A stretch of DNA of 64,000 nt, taken from positions 1 to 64,000 of the forward strand of contig NW_020825476.1 in the NCBI RefSeq assembly GCF_003286085.1, given 5' to 3'. The DNA is from Drosophila persimilis. Its lineage: Eukaryota; Arthropoda; Insecta; Diptera; Drosophilidae. The number at the start of each line of letters is the position of its first letter. Within the stretch, counting starts at the first letter, position 1. The notes beneath the pieces were generated by a model. That model was not told the DNA's origin, ran no database searches, and worked only from the letters and a program-made list of their open reading frames with translations. Below, one piece after another: positions 55,340-64,000 of this stretch. Both the position numbers and the translations under genes were made by a program.

Positions 55340-55930
55340 AAAACAAACACATTGACTTATGCCGAAACTATAAACGGCATACAGCAAAACAATGACCAGC
55401 AACAGCAACAACGTTTGACGACAGCTAAAAGCACCAACACTGGCAGAAGCAGAAAATGCTTGCTGCCTACATTGACTCAGGCGGACGAGCATAATACACA
55501 GACAAGGCCTAATACCAGAATAAAGCTGGTAAAGGAATGGCTAAATAGCGTGCCCCCGCTATTGGACAATGAGATGCCCTCGCCCCTGCCCCTTACCCCT
55601 ATAGCAAAGGCCAACTTGACTACAAATTCGTTTCGCTCGCCGCTCAAAAGAAGATGCGCGGCGATCGAAACGGATTCAGATGACGACGACTTTACCTGCC
55701 TGACACTAGACACGCCCATGTTTAAGAGTCAATTTGCGAAAAGACTGCATCACGAGACCCGGCAGATGGAGTCAGATGTTGGTCAAATATGCACACCGCC
55801 AAATAGTGAGGTTCCGGTTCCACCGAGTGAGGTTCAACATAGGGAGCCTCAAAGGGAGGAGTCTGAAAGTCAACAGATGGAGACGGACAACCATCAGCCG
55901 CAACATCAGCCAGACATCTGTAACAGATAA
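55340..55930 (+). pseudogene. Non-LTR ORF1, continuation after the DINE
   Basis: About 195 codons: Gln-rich start (NNDQQQQQRLTT), basic middle, acidic patch (TDSDDDD), and a Gln/Pro-rich end. It stops with TAA at 55928-55930. In the same frame the sequence stays open for about 50 more codons, so this stop may be a mutation. It may correspond to the region before the Gag homology domain; no known motif is visible. Confidence 0.6.
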
Positions 55931-56108
55931 CGAAGCAGGAGGCTAGGATCTGAAACGGTAGACGAGCAGATGGAGGGTATGATCGAGATCCATGCACGCG
56001 TTGCTGCCGGTCTCATGGTTAGTCGGGTAGAGTGGGGGTGGGGTAGGGAGAGATCGCGTCACGAGCTCGAGCATTAGGAGCAAAGACAATAAAAATAAGT
56101 TTCGCGTG

Positions 56109-56604
56109 AGTTACAGGTTCCAGAGAGGAGGTTAGGGTCCTTGCTATAGGTGCTGGAAACTGTTGAAGGGAAAAAGGGGTTCCCTTAAATGATGAATGCC
56201 AATTTGGAGGTGTTCTCTATGTGATCTAGTTATACACGTTTATTGCAGTTTTAAGATAGTCAGAGTGACAATTGTATTCCGGGTGGGATTCTAGAATTGA
56301 CTGCCTGGTCAGTGGCGATCACTGACTTATGTATGCGGCTCTGCTGCTGGTTCTTCTGCGTCGCTGTCGGCGTAGCTGCAGTTGGGATTCCTAAGAAAAT
56401 GCTGATGTTACATTTAAGGTCAGTTTGCTGATTCTTGGCTGGGGTCCATCCGGTTTATATTGTAGACAATGTTGGCTGTGTTGATGGTATATGCTTAGGC
56501 GGCATAAACATCGTGCTCGTGTCACTTGAGCTGTGGATGTTTATGCTGAGTTGAGTCGTGGTGGTTTAGCGGGGGGCATCTCGAGGGGTGCCGGGACGGT
56601 AACT
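56109..56604 (-). repeat. 3' LTR of the gypsy-type element (496 bp)
   Basis: On the minus strand it starts AGTTACCG, immediately behind the polypurine tract, and ends CCTGTAACT. AGTTA...TAACT ends and a length near 500 bp fit gypsy. The env frame runs about 21 codons into the LTR, also typical. The base quartet left of the LTR is CGTG; the matching duplicate cannot be located. Confidence 0.8.
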
Positions 56605-57995
56605 CCTCCCCACCTGGACTGAAGTGAGGGCCAGAGGGAGGGTATGACGGTTGGCACGAACGAAGGTGTTTCCGCTGGGACGAATGATATTATCTTGGTC
56701 CTGTGGGTCCAACAGATGACTATCATTACGGCGGCGGCTGCCATAAGTATATAAGTAGCTATCCGGTGGTTTGTGTTTGAGTTTTTTATGTTAACTATTT
56801 CGTTTTGAGTGTTTAGGGAGTTTAGGTGAAGTTTGTGCAAGTTGATGTCATTTATAGAATTGTTAATCCTAATCTCTTCCAGTATTGGAATTACTAAGGT
56901 ATTTTCCTCTGTGTAGTCAACGTCTTGATCATCGTACGTTAATTCGTTTATGTGTATTGAGCAATTTTTGAAGGTAATGATAGCTGATCCGTTTATCGTT
57001 CTTGGTGTGCTGCATGATGATGTGATTGTTGTATTTAATGTGTTGAACATTACGATGTACCGTCGTTCCACTTCTCTGATTGTTTGTTCGGTGCCTATAT
57101 CTTTAGTGTTGCAGGTGGCAACCTGGTTATTGAAAATACCCTCTAGGCATTGTTGATTGATGTTATTTGGTGGTGTCGTATTATCTTCGCAGATGTAATT
57201 ATGGTGTATTTTGGGGCATTTTATATCGAAGCTTTTTATGTGTCCAGAATGGTCGTGTATAATATACTTAGGTAAGATTAATAACATAGATTTATTTATC
57301 GGTAATGGAACAATGTGTAGGAATTCGTAATTATTTTTGTCGAATATTGGAATTTTAATTTTAAAGAACACAGTTGTATTGTTAATTTCTGTTTCTAGGG
57401 TCAATAGTCGATACAGGTGTTCTTCAGAGTTTACCATTATATTTTGTTTTTTTAACATGTGCTGTATAATTTCGGTTTCTTTATCGGTAAGTATGAATTT
57501 GGGTATTATTCCTAATTTGGTTAACAATATACTTTCGGCTATGTTGTTCACATGATTATACAGGATGTCTATATTGAAGTTAATTCTCGAAATATATTGT
57601 AGGAGGTGTATTTCGTTATGTTCGTCATTTAATGTTTTAAAAATATTGTTTTTGTAGTTTCTTATAAATACATTTATATTTTCCTGTTCCTCATTAATAT
57701 GATTAGTAATATTTTTAAATCTAATCGTTATTTCATTATTTATAATATTTTGTTGATTAATGTTTTTTAATAAGTTTTTTTCGTTTTCTTTTATTTCGTT
57801 AAATTCGTTTGTAAAAGTTTCTTCGTCTTTGGCATCTAGGTTGCCTGTGACAACTTTGATGACGCTTCCGAGGCCATTTATAAGTCCTCTTTTGGATCTA
57901 TTTTTTGGTAGTATTGCGTCTATTTTTTGTTGTAATTGCCTTAGTTTTGTTTTTACTGTACTTATGGTTTCGCCTGAAAACTTTGTATCCTTGAG
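56541..57995 (-). pseudogene. env: Errantiviral envelope (F-type) protein, broken
   Basis: A continuous frame of 485 codons without an ATG until late. It is limited upstream by an in-frame TAA at 57996-57998; behind that stop the env-like sequence continues to about 58200. It has a furin-type site RSKR followed by the hydrophobic GLINGLGSVIKVV (near 57890), matching the cleavage/fusion-peptide arrangement of insect errantivirus and baculovirus F proteins, many Asn-linked glycosylation sequons, and a membrane anchor ATYILMAAAAVMIVICW near the C-terminus. No signal peptide is seen. In gypsy, env is made from a spliced RNA. The stop makes it non-functional as it stands. Confidence 0.82.
56605..56614 (-). 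other. Polypurine tract of the gypsy-type element
   Basis: Reads GGTGGGGAGG on the minus strand, ending where the LTR begins with AGTTACC. Confidence 0.8.
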
Positions 57996-58205
57996 TTAAT
58001 TTAGTGTTACCTCGAATTGGTTTACATTGTTAATGAAATCTTGTAAATTTATTTTATGGATAAGATACTTATGAGAGATAATGTTTTTGGCGTTTCCGAG
58101 ATTTATAATGGCAATTTTGTCATTTTGCGTCAGTTGTCGGATTTGAAATGGTTGTGCGTTAATTTGGTAGCATCTGTAAGATAATTGAATGTCTTTATTT
58201 TCTTA

Positions 58206-61200
58206 TTATTTTTTTTTTATTTTTGATTTGTGTATCTTTTGATTTCTTGTAGTTGAGAGTGTTATCCCGCTATCTTTTAGAACTTGGTGTTTACTGAACC
58301 TAGGTGTTAGCTTATTTCTTCTGTTCTCCTTTCTAAAAACTATGTCGTCTGTCTCGAGGGGGATTGGGTCTTGTCTGTCCTCGTTTGCTTTTCTAATTCT
58401 AGTTTTCATATTGTTGTCGATTTCGTCCCTGATTTTCGGGTAAATCGTAGTCTGAAATTCGTTTAGTTGTTGTAAGTAGTCGTGCTCGTTATCGAAGTTC
58501 GTCTCCTTGTTGTATAAATGTGGTCTTCCGTAGAATATTTCGTATGGGGTGTGTTTGGTTGTCGAGTGGATAGCGTTATTATAGGTAATGAATGTTTCAG
58601 TTAGAATGTCGTCGTGGTCGCAACTTGTCTTTTCTTCTTTTTTTTTATTAGTTATAATGCGGTAGATTTCCGTTAAGGAAGAGTGCAGTCTCTCTACAGG
58701 GGAATTGCTTGAGGACTGTTGAAACGATGTGACATGTAGTTGGATGTTATATTGGCTACAAAAATCTTTGAACATTTTGCCTGCGAATTCGGGTCCCTGA
58801 TCGCAGACGATCTTTTGTGGGATACCGAAGGAGCTAAGGAAATTTCTTATTGATCTTACTATATTTAGGCTATCTCTGGCTGGGATAGTATAGCCGGTTG
58901 CAAATTTGGAGAACTTGTCTATGATTGTCAAAATTGTTTTAGCATTGATCGTGTAGATGTCAATATGTAGGATTTGCATGGGTTTTTGGGGGGTTTCGGT
59001 ATCCTGATAAACCAGCTTTTGCGGTTGCCTGTCGTACTTTAAGGTTTGACAGACGTCGCAGTCATTGATTATAGCAGAAATTATATTTTTTAATCTTGGT
59101 GAGTAGATTTTTCGTTTTAAATGGGCGACCGTTTCGTCTATTCCTCTGTGGTTGTTATCTCTATGGTATTTCTTGATTTCCTGTTCTAGTTGGTTTACTT
59201 CGGTAATGTCTTCTAGCATTGTAGTGCACCTGATTATTTTGTAGATCTTGTTGGGTAAAAAGTATTCTTTGAGGCTTTCTTCCACTATTTTGAAAATGGT
59301 ATCTGAAGTAAATATGGCGTATGTTTTATTAGGTCTAAGGATTTTAGCTAGAGTTTGTGCTAATTTGTGTTTATCGAACTTGCTTTCAAGGATTATTCTT
59401 CTGATTTTATTTTTGAATGGGGTTGAGGTTATAATTTGTGATCTACTACCTATTTGAAAAATGATTTGCAGGTTGTGTCCGTTAATGGGTTTATCTGTTG
59501 TCGGGATATCGTTGGTCTGGTTGGTTTGATTATTCGTATTTACGTCTGCTGTTACGCGGCTGAGGGCGTCAGCTACGACGTTTTCCGACCCTTTCTTGTA
59601 AGAGATTTCGTAGTCGTATTCAAGTAGCTGTAACTTCCAACGGACTAATTTTGAATTTGGTTCCTTAAAGTTCATTAGCCATGTGAGAGGTCGGTGGTCA
59701 GTGATTATTCTGAATCTTTGACCGAATAGGTAGGGGCGGAAATATTTAGTTGCCCATATTATCGCGAGCATTTCCCTTTCAACTGTTGAGTAGTTACACT
59801 CTGTATCCGTTAGTGTTCGACTAGCGAATGAGATTGGTCTTTCGCTGTTAATTGGGCCTTGGGAGAGTACTGCTCCTATGGCGACGTTACTTGCGTCTGT
59901 TGTGAGTGTAAAAGTTTTTGAAAAGTCTGGGTATTCTAAAAGTGGGTCATTGCAGAGAAGTGTTTTGCATGTCTCGAATGCCTTAGTATAGTCCTGACTG
60001 ATTTTAACAGGACTTTTGCCTTTCAGTTGCTGTGTTAGTGGCTTTGTAATGGTAGCAAAGTTTCTTATGAATTTTCTATAGTAACCCAGTAACCCTAAAA
60101 AGGATTTTATTTGTTTCCTAGTCTTTGGTATCGGGAATTCTTTTATGGCTTGAATCTTTTTGGGGTTAGGTTTGATTCCGTTTTCTGTTACTACGTGTCC
60201 TAGGTATTCTATTTCCTTCCTTAAGAATTCAGATTTAGTTGGTTGGAGTTTTAGGTTTGCCTTATGTAATTTCTCGAATACTGCTTGTAGGTGCGTAATA
60301 TGTTCTTGGAGGGATGGGGAGAAAATTATTATATCGTCCAGGTATATGAGGCAACACTTGCCGTTTAGTTCGGCTAATATGTTGTCCATAACCCTTTGAA
60401 AGGTGGCGGGTGCGTTAGTTAGGCCGAATGGCATTCGAACGAATTCATAGTGTCCCTTAATGGTCGAAAAGGCTGTTTTATTGATATCCGTAGGGTGCAT
60501 TTCTATCTGGTGGTATCCGCTGGCTAAGTCCAAGGCAGTGAAGTATTTTGCTCTGCCTATTCTGTCTAATACGTCATTGATGTTTGGCATAGGGTATTTA
60601 TCTTTTATTGTCTTTTCGTTGAGTTTTCGGTAATCTATCACTAGTCTCCACTTTTTCTGGTTGGATTTGTCTGTTTTCTTGGAAACAAGGAATGTTGGTG
60701 AACTCCAGGGTGAGTAACTGTGTCTGATGATGTTTTGTTCTAGTAGCTTTTGGATTTGGTTGTCTATTTCTTGTCTTTCTTTTTGACTGTATCGAAATGG
60801 TTTGGTGTGAATAGGTATCTTGTCGGTTGTGTTTATTTTATGTTTTACTAAATTCGTAAAGGTTAGGGGCTCTCCTTCTGTATAGAACAGATTTGGGAAT
60901 TTGGAGCAAAGTTTTCTTAACGCTTTTCTTTCCTCGTCGTTTAGATGCTCTGTTTGTATTATTGTTTCAGGGTTGGAGTAGTCGGGTGTTATCCCTCTAT
61001 TTTCCTCCAGGGCTGTATTGACTTCTATATAATCGTGTTCGTTTTGTTCCACTACTATTAATTGTGAGTCTAGGCAGAATTTTTGTTCTGTACTTGAAAA
61101 ATTGTTAACTTCTATATAGCTTAGATTGTTTTTGGCGGAGTATAATCCGCCTGAAATGAATAGATTTTCCGAAATTATGGTTGGTTCACACCAGAATGTA

Positions 61201-61625
61201 CCGTTTTTAACATTGACGGGTACTTGTACAATCTTTCTCGATTCTTCTTCGATTATATGTAAGTTGGGAATAGCTTTAGTTTCTATCTCTATTGGAATGT
61301 TAGAACTCCTTGTTTGGAGTGATCGCTGTGGTATGTTGACTACGGCTTGGATTTGTTGTAGGATATCAATTCCAATGAGTCCGTCAAAATAAGGGTGGAA
61401 TTTGAATAATAGCAATGTATATTGCGTGTTGTCGGAGAACTCTTGGAATAGTTCAAGATTGGTCTTTAACTGAAGTTGGTGCGAGTTGAGCACTGTTTTG
61501 ATCACCACTGGTGTTTGGAGTTGTTGTTGTTTTTGTTTGGGGATGAAGCTGGGGTTAATAAACGAGGAGCTAGAGCCTGTGTCTATCAGAAATTTCAATG
61601 TTTTGTTTGGTTGTATTTTTACCAT
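58206..61625 (-). CDS. pol: Gypsy-type Pol polyprotein
   Basis: 1,139 codons, apparently undamaged. Aspartic protease LIDTGSSS (residues 13-20), reverse transcriptase with MPFGLTNAPATFQ and YLDD (about 427), RNase H beginning TTDASNVAIGAVL (about 570), integrase with an HHCC zinc domain (about 825-860) and catalytic D, D and E in HIDIYTINAK, CDQGPEF and SPVERLHSS (about 888, 942, 978). The D-D-E spacing of about 54 and 35 residues is normal. Gypsy Pol is usually made by -1 frameshifting from gag. The frame is open upstream of the listed ATG and approaches the gag end (61661), so the ATG at 61625 is probably not the natural start. Confidence 0.92.
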   Translation of the reverse strand: MVKIQPNKTLKFLIDTGSSSSFINPSFIPKQKQQQLQTPVVIKTVLNSHQLQLKTNLELFQEFSDNTQYTLLLFKFHPYFDGLIGIDILQQIQAVVNIPQRSLQTRSSNIPIEIETKAIPNLHIIEEESRKIVQVPVNVKNGTFWCEPTIISENLFISGGLYSAKNNLSYIEVNNFSSTEQKFCLDSQLIVVEQNEHDYIEVNTALEENRGITPDYSNPETIIQTEHLNDEERKALRKLCSKFPNLFYTEGEPLTFTNLVKHKINTTDKIPIHTKPFRYSQKERQEIDNQIQKLLEQNIIRHSYSPWSSPTFLVSKKTDKSNQKKWRLVIDYRKLNEKTIKDKYPMPNINDVLDRIGRAKYFTALDLASGYHQIEMHPTDINKTAFSTIKGHYEFVRMPFGLTNAPATFQRVMDNILAELNGKCCLIYLDDIIIFSPSLQEHITHLQAVFEKLHKANLKLQPTKSEFLRKEIEYLGHVVTENGIKPNPKKIQAIKEFPIPKTRKQIKSFLGLLGYYRKFIRNFATITKPLTQQLKGKSPVKISQDYTKAFETCKTLLCNDPLLEYPDFSKTFTLTTDASNVAIGAVLSQGPINSERPISFASRTLTDTECNYSTVEREMLAIIWATKYFRPYLFGQRFRIITDHRPLTWLMNFKEPNSKLVRWKLQLLEYDYEISYKKGSENVVADALSRVTADVNTNNQTNQTNDIPTTDKPINGHNLQIIFQIGSRSQIITSTPFKNKIRRIILESKFDKHKLAQTLAKILRPNKTYAIFTSDTIFKIVEESLKEYFLPNKIYKIIRCTTMLEDITEVNQLEQEIKKYHRDNNHRGIDETVAHLKRKIYSPRLKNIISAIINDCDVCQTLKYDRQPQKLVYQDTETPQKPMQILHIDIYTINAKTILTIIDKFSKFATGYTIPARDSLNIVRSIRNFLSSFGIPQKIVCDQGPEFAGKMFKDFCSQYNIQLHVTSFQQSSSNSPVERLHSSLTEIYRIITNKKKEEKTSCDHDDILTETFITYNNAIHSTTKHTPYEIFYGRPHLYNKETNFDNEHDYLQQLNEFQTTIYPKIRDEIDNNMKTRIRKANEDRQDPIPLETDDIVFRKENRRNKLTPRFSKHQVLKDSGITLSTTRNQKIHKSKIKKK

Positions 61626-61660
61626 GATATATGGTAGTGTGGATCCTAAGTTCGTGTTGG

Positions 61661-62755
61661 TTAGGTACCCTGTTTGCTTGTCGAGGCTTCTGTGAGAAAA
61701 TTTGGTTGGTCGTTGTAGTTGTGAAGTTCTAACTGTTGTTGCTCGACGGTATTTACTGAGCTCCTGGGTTGGTGGTTGTTTGCATTTCTATTATATTGTT
61801 CGTTTTTTTGCTTGTAGCTATTTTCTTTTGGCATGATGGCCAACGTGTTGGGGTTTCTTTTCTGTCTATATGCGTCCCTATCATGGTTATCTTGGTATCT
61901 TCGTTTATCGGTACGGTTCTCGTTGTACTGTCTGTTACTGTTATTATTGTAGCGTCTATTTATGTTGCGGTCCTTATTTCCCTGGTGGTGGTTTGTTTGT
62001 CTCTTATTATTTTCGTGAGTGAAGTAAATTTGTCTTTCCTTCAGTGCCCACTCCAAAGCCTCACGAAGATTAGCTGGTTTCATAGACCTGATGGCGGTTC
62101 CTAGTGGGCCGTTTATTCCGGATAGGAATGAGTTGAGACATATGTCCGCGAAAAGGTTTTTCTTTGTTCTAACCAACAGTGGTTCGGATTCTTTAGTTTC
62201 TGTTAGTCTGAATAAGGCTAACTTAATTTCACATACTTTATCGTACAGTTTTTGAAGAGGATAGTTTCCTTGGACTACGCTGTGAAGTTCGTACATCAAG
62301 GTTGGTTCGTCCCTCTTATCGGAACAACTGATGATGAGGGCATCTTTAATTTCATCCCAGTTAAGGGTGGCTCCTGCCTCGATAATAGCTTCGTTAGCTT
62401 TTCCTGTTATTTTGTTCCTAATTGCTCTTAGGAGCATCTGTCCGTACGGAGTTTGGTCTGTGCCCCTAATCAACAGAAGAATTTCCTCGACATTGGTGAT
62501 AAATTCGCCTAAGGTCATTGAATCACCGCTATAGGTAGGCAAGAAACGGATAGCGTCCGGTATTTTTAGGGCCGTTATGACATCCGAGTTCATAGTGATT
62601 TCCCCTTGATTGGGGGGGGGTGAACCTGCCGAAGAGGTCATGGGGGTGATATCAGCTGGCCGTGCTAGGCTCTGTCCTTCCCTAATGTCTGGTGGGATAG
62701 CACTGCTCGTATTTCTACTTCTGGTATTTGGGATTAACTTCTTGATATTCGACAT
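61661..62755 (-). CDS. gag: Gypsy-type Gag
   Basis: 364 codons. A disordered N-terminus, then a helical capsid-like region (about 60-265; FLPTYSGDSMTLGEFI, MLLRAIRNKITGKANEAI, SFLSGINGPLGTAIRSM), and a C-terminal Arg/Asn/Gln-rich basic tail without a CCHC knuckle, as in several insect errantiviruses. It ends 36 bp before the first ATG of pol, in another frame. Confidence 0.88.
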   Translation of the reverse strand: MSNIKKLIPNTRSRNTSSAIPPDIREGQSLARPADITPMTSSAGSPPPNQGEITMNSDVITALKIPDAIRFLPTYSGDSMTLGEFITNVEEILLLIRGTDQTPYGQMLLRAIRNKITGKANEAIIEAGATLNWDEIKDALIISCSDKRDEPTLMYELHSVVQGNYPLQKLYDKVCEIKLALFRLTETKESEPLLVRTKKNLFADICLNSFLSGINGPLGTAIRSMKPANLREALEWALKERQIYFTHENNKRQTNHHQGNKDRNINRRYNNNSNRQYNENRTDKRRYQDNHDRDAYRQKRNPNTLAIMPKENSYKQKNEQYNRNANNHQPRSSVNTVEQQQLELHNYNDQPNFLTEASTSKQGT

Positions 62756-62828
62756 TTACTGAGACAGTTTTCTATTATCTTTTTAGTTTGTGCGCTTAAT
62801 TTTACTTATTATTACTTAAGTATATATA

Positions 62829-62859
<31 letters not shown>

Positions 62860-63082
62860 ATGTGTGTAGGTTCTATAGGTTGTGTTGAGGCGTGAGTTGA
62901 ACTTCCTGCTGTGGTGGGACGTGTGTTTCCTAGGTTTGAATCAATGTATGCTCATCTGTGGTAGGGAGATTATTGTTAGTAACCATTCGATAAAAGAATT
63001 CGGATTTATTTATTATCGTTTTTTTTTTGTTTTTTTTTTATTTTATTTGTATAATGTAAAATTTTTTTTTTTTTTTTTATGA
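62756..63082 (-). other. Leader-side sequence of the gypsy-type element
   Basis: AT-rich sequence upstream of gag. It contains a (GT)14 microsatellite (62829-62856) and long T runs (about 63020-63039 and 63062-63078). No LTR copy and no primer binding site resembling gypsy's were found. No coding frame is supported. Confidence 0.6.
62829..62856. repeat. (GT)14 microsatellite
   Basis: Uninterrupted GT dinucleotides, preceded by TATATATA. Confidence 0.95.
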
Positions 63083-63640
63083 AGAGTATGCAAAGGTTGT
63101 GGCGGTCGTTTTCCATAAGTCGCACTGAAGTATGGACACAACCGCGACACGATTGCCCCGAATGAGTTCGGTGGGGTGCTTTCGTTTGTTAAATCGCCCT
63201 GAGATATCAAACTGTTTGCACTCATTTGTTGTAAGAAAAATTATGTGAAGGGTATACAAAAGTTGTTCCGGCCGTTTTCCATAGGTCACACTGAAATATG
63301 GATACGACTATTACAAGCATGCCCCGTTTGGTTTCGGTATGTGCATTTTCGCTTGTATTGAATATTCACTTTTTTTATGTAGGGTATGCAGAAAGTTGTT
63401 GGAGCCGCTTTCTATAAGTCGCACTGAAATATAGACACAACCGCAACAGTTCTGCCCCATTCGTTTGTTAAATGCACTTTTGTTTGTTAAATCGCCCTGA
63501 GATAACAAACGTTTTGCACTTTTGTATTGAATCTTCACTTTTTTTATAGAAAGAGTATGCACAAGTTGCTGCGGATGCCTCCATAAGTCGCACTGAAATA
63601 TAGACACAACCACAACAAGTTTGCTCGGCCCGAGTTCGCT
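63083..63640 (-). promoter_or_regulatory. Four degenerate leader repeats with Su(Hw)-like cores
   Basis: Related blocks start at about 63084, 63250, 63382 and 63553 (spacings 166, 132 and 171 bp). Each contains, on the plus strand, a GTATGCA-like core, then GTTG, then CCATAAGTCGCACTGAA (variants CCATAGGTCACAC and CTATAAGTCGCAC) and GACACAACC. On the element's sense strand the cores read TTGCATACTC, TTGTATACCC, CTGCATACCC and GTGCATACTC, each followed by A/T-rich sequence. This resembles the gypsy insulator sites for Su(Hw) (TGCATA plus pyrimidines, A/T flank) and lies in the position of that insulator, between the 5' LTR and gag. Function is inferred. Confidence 0.5.
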
Positions 63641-63790
63641 CGATCTTCAGTCGGGCCGCAACCTGCTTCGGTCGAGACATGTTGGCTTGGATTTGTTTGA
63701 ATCGAACACACACGTCCGAACCGTGATTCGCGCTGAATTTTGGATCGAACCGTGGTGTGTTCGACTCACTGTGTTGGCCGATTTGGTTTT
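63641..63790. other. Short unassigned segment before the terminal DINE
   Basis: About 150 bp with an inverted repeat (TCGAACACACAC near 63701 and GTGTGTTCGA near 63753). I see no gene or LTR signature. It could be the remaining leader or the flank of the gypsy-type element. Confidence 0.4.
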
Positions 63791-64000
63791 TATACCCGAT
63801 ACTCAAAATGAGTATTGGGGTATATTAGATTTGTGGTAAAAGTGGATGTGTGTAACGTCCAGAAGGAATCGTTTCCGACCCTATAAAGTATATATATTCT
63901 TGATCAGCATCAATAGCCGAGTCGATTGAGCCCTGTCTGTCTGTCCGTCCGTCCGTCTGTCCGTCTGTCCGTCCCCTTCAGCGCCTAATGCTCAAAGACT
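63791..64000 (+). mobile_element. DINE 5' part, plus orientation, cut by the window end
   Basis: Starts with the 5' terminus TATACCCGATACTC behind TTTTT, and includes the CCGTC/CTGTC tetranucleotide tract (about 63930-63975). The remainder lies outside. It is opposite in orientation to the main array. Confidence 0.85.

Larger units (their letters stand above)
53330..56108 (+). mobile_element. Second non-LTR element, 5' part
   Basis: A 5' UTR-like segment and the N-terminal part of an ORF1, in the same orientation as the element before it. It is interrupted by a DINE (54218-55339) and cut on the right by the gypsy LTR at 56109. The left boundary could be as far left as about 53202. Whether it is the same family as the main copy is inferred from position and composition, because the ORF1 parts of the two copies do not overlap. 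Confidence 0.6.
56109..62755 (-). mobile_element. Gypsy-clade retrotransposon (errantivirus-like), 5' end incomplete
   Basis: In minus orientation: gag (61661-62755), pol (58206-61625), env (56541-57995, broken), polypurine tract and a 3' LTR (56109-56604) with AGTTA...TAACT ends, as in gypsy. No second LTR was found up to the window end, so the element is 5'-incomplete or its 5' LTR lies beyond the DINE at 63791. The leader side is described separately. Confidence 0.88.

Noticed and set aside
62756-63790. A 5' LTR for the gypsy-type element
   Set aside because: I searched for sequence matching 56109-56604 and for a gypsy-like primer binding site in this region and found neither.
1-64000. 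tRNA, rRNA or other structured RNA genes, and single-copy host genes
   Set aside because: Nothing resembling tRNA arms, rRNA core sequence or exon-intron genes with recognisable domains was seen. All long frames belong to retroelements. Subtle non-coding RNAs cannot be excluded by eye.

Overview
This window is repetitive eukaryotic DNA, almost certainly Drosophila heterochromatin. No single-copy host gene could be supported. The identification rests on DINE-1/INE-1-type Helentron units (stretches of GGAC/AGAC tetranucleotides, G-rich GGGGGCGGAAG blocks, subterminal TTATACCCGATACT inverted repeats), plus insect-type copia, BEL/Pao, gypsy and jockey-clade retroelements. The DINE variant reminds me of obscura-group elements (the D. 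miranda ISX/ISY type), but that is recollection and was not checked.

Layout. From 1 to 46539 the backbone is a tandem, mostly head-to-tail array of DINE units, nearly all in minus orientation, in three formats: (i) bare units of about 1,102 bp; (ii) units of about 1,331 bp, in which a DINE is followed by a spacer of about 226 bp; (iii) DINE plus a 1,687-bp piece of a non-LTR retrotransposon ORF2, including two almost identical 2,472-bp units in tandem. Two LTR elements interrupt the array. One is a damaged copia-type element (5703-9790) with only one LTR, next to a local orientation switch. The other is a complete BEL/Pao element with an envelope-like domain (31599-40331), with paired 658-bp LTRs and a 5-bp CCGCC target duplication.

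From 46540 to 56108 lies the apparent source of the captured pieces: a jockey-clade, possibly telomeric TART-like, non-LTR element. It has the end of ORF1, a damaged ORF2, an extra coiled-coil ORF region with a 317-bp internal duplication, and a long repeated 3' UTR. The 5' part of a second element follows in the same orientation, with its ORF1 split by a DINE. Both the ORF2 piece and the 226-bp spacer of the array can be located in this element as uninterrupted sequence. The array therefore seems to have formed by DINE insertion into this retroelement, followed by amplification of the DINE-retroelement junctions.

From 56109 to about 62755 is a gypsy-clade element (minus strand) with gag, pol, a broken env and one 496-bp LTR, but no recognisable 5' LTR. 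Its upstream leader side (63083-63640) carries four degenerate repeats whose cores resemble Su(Hw) insulator sites. The window closes with a DINE in plus orientation. The elements do not form a pathway; they are nested mobile elements whose interaction (insertion, capture, unequal exchange, homogenisation) is the interesting biology.
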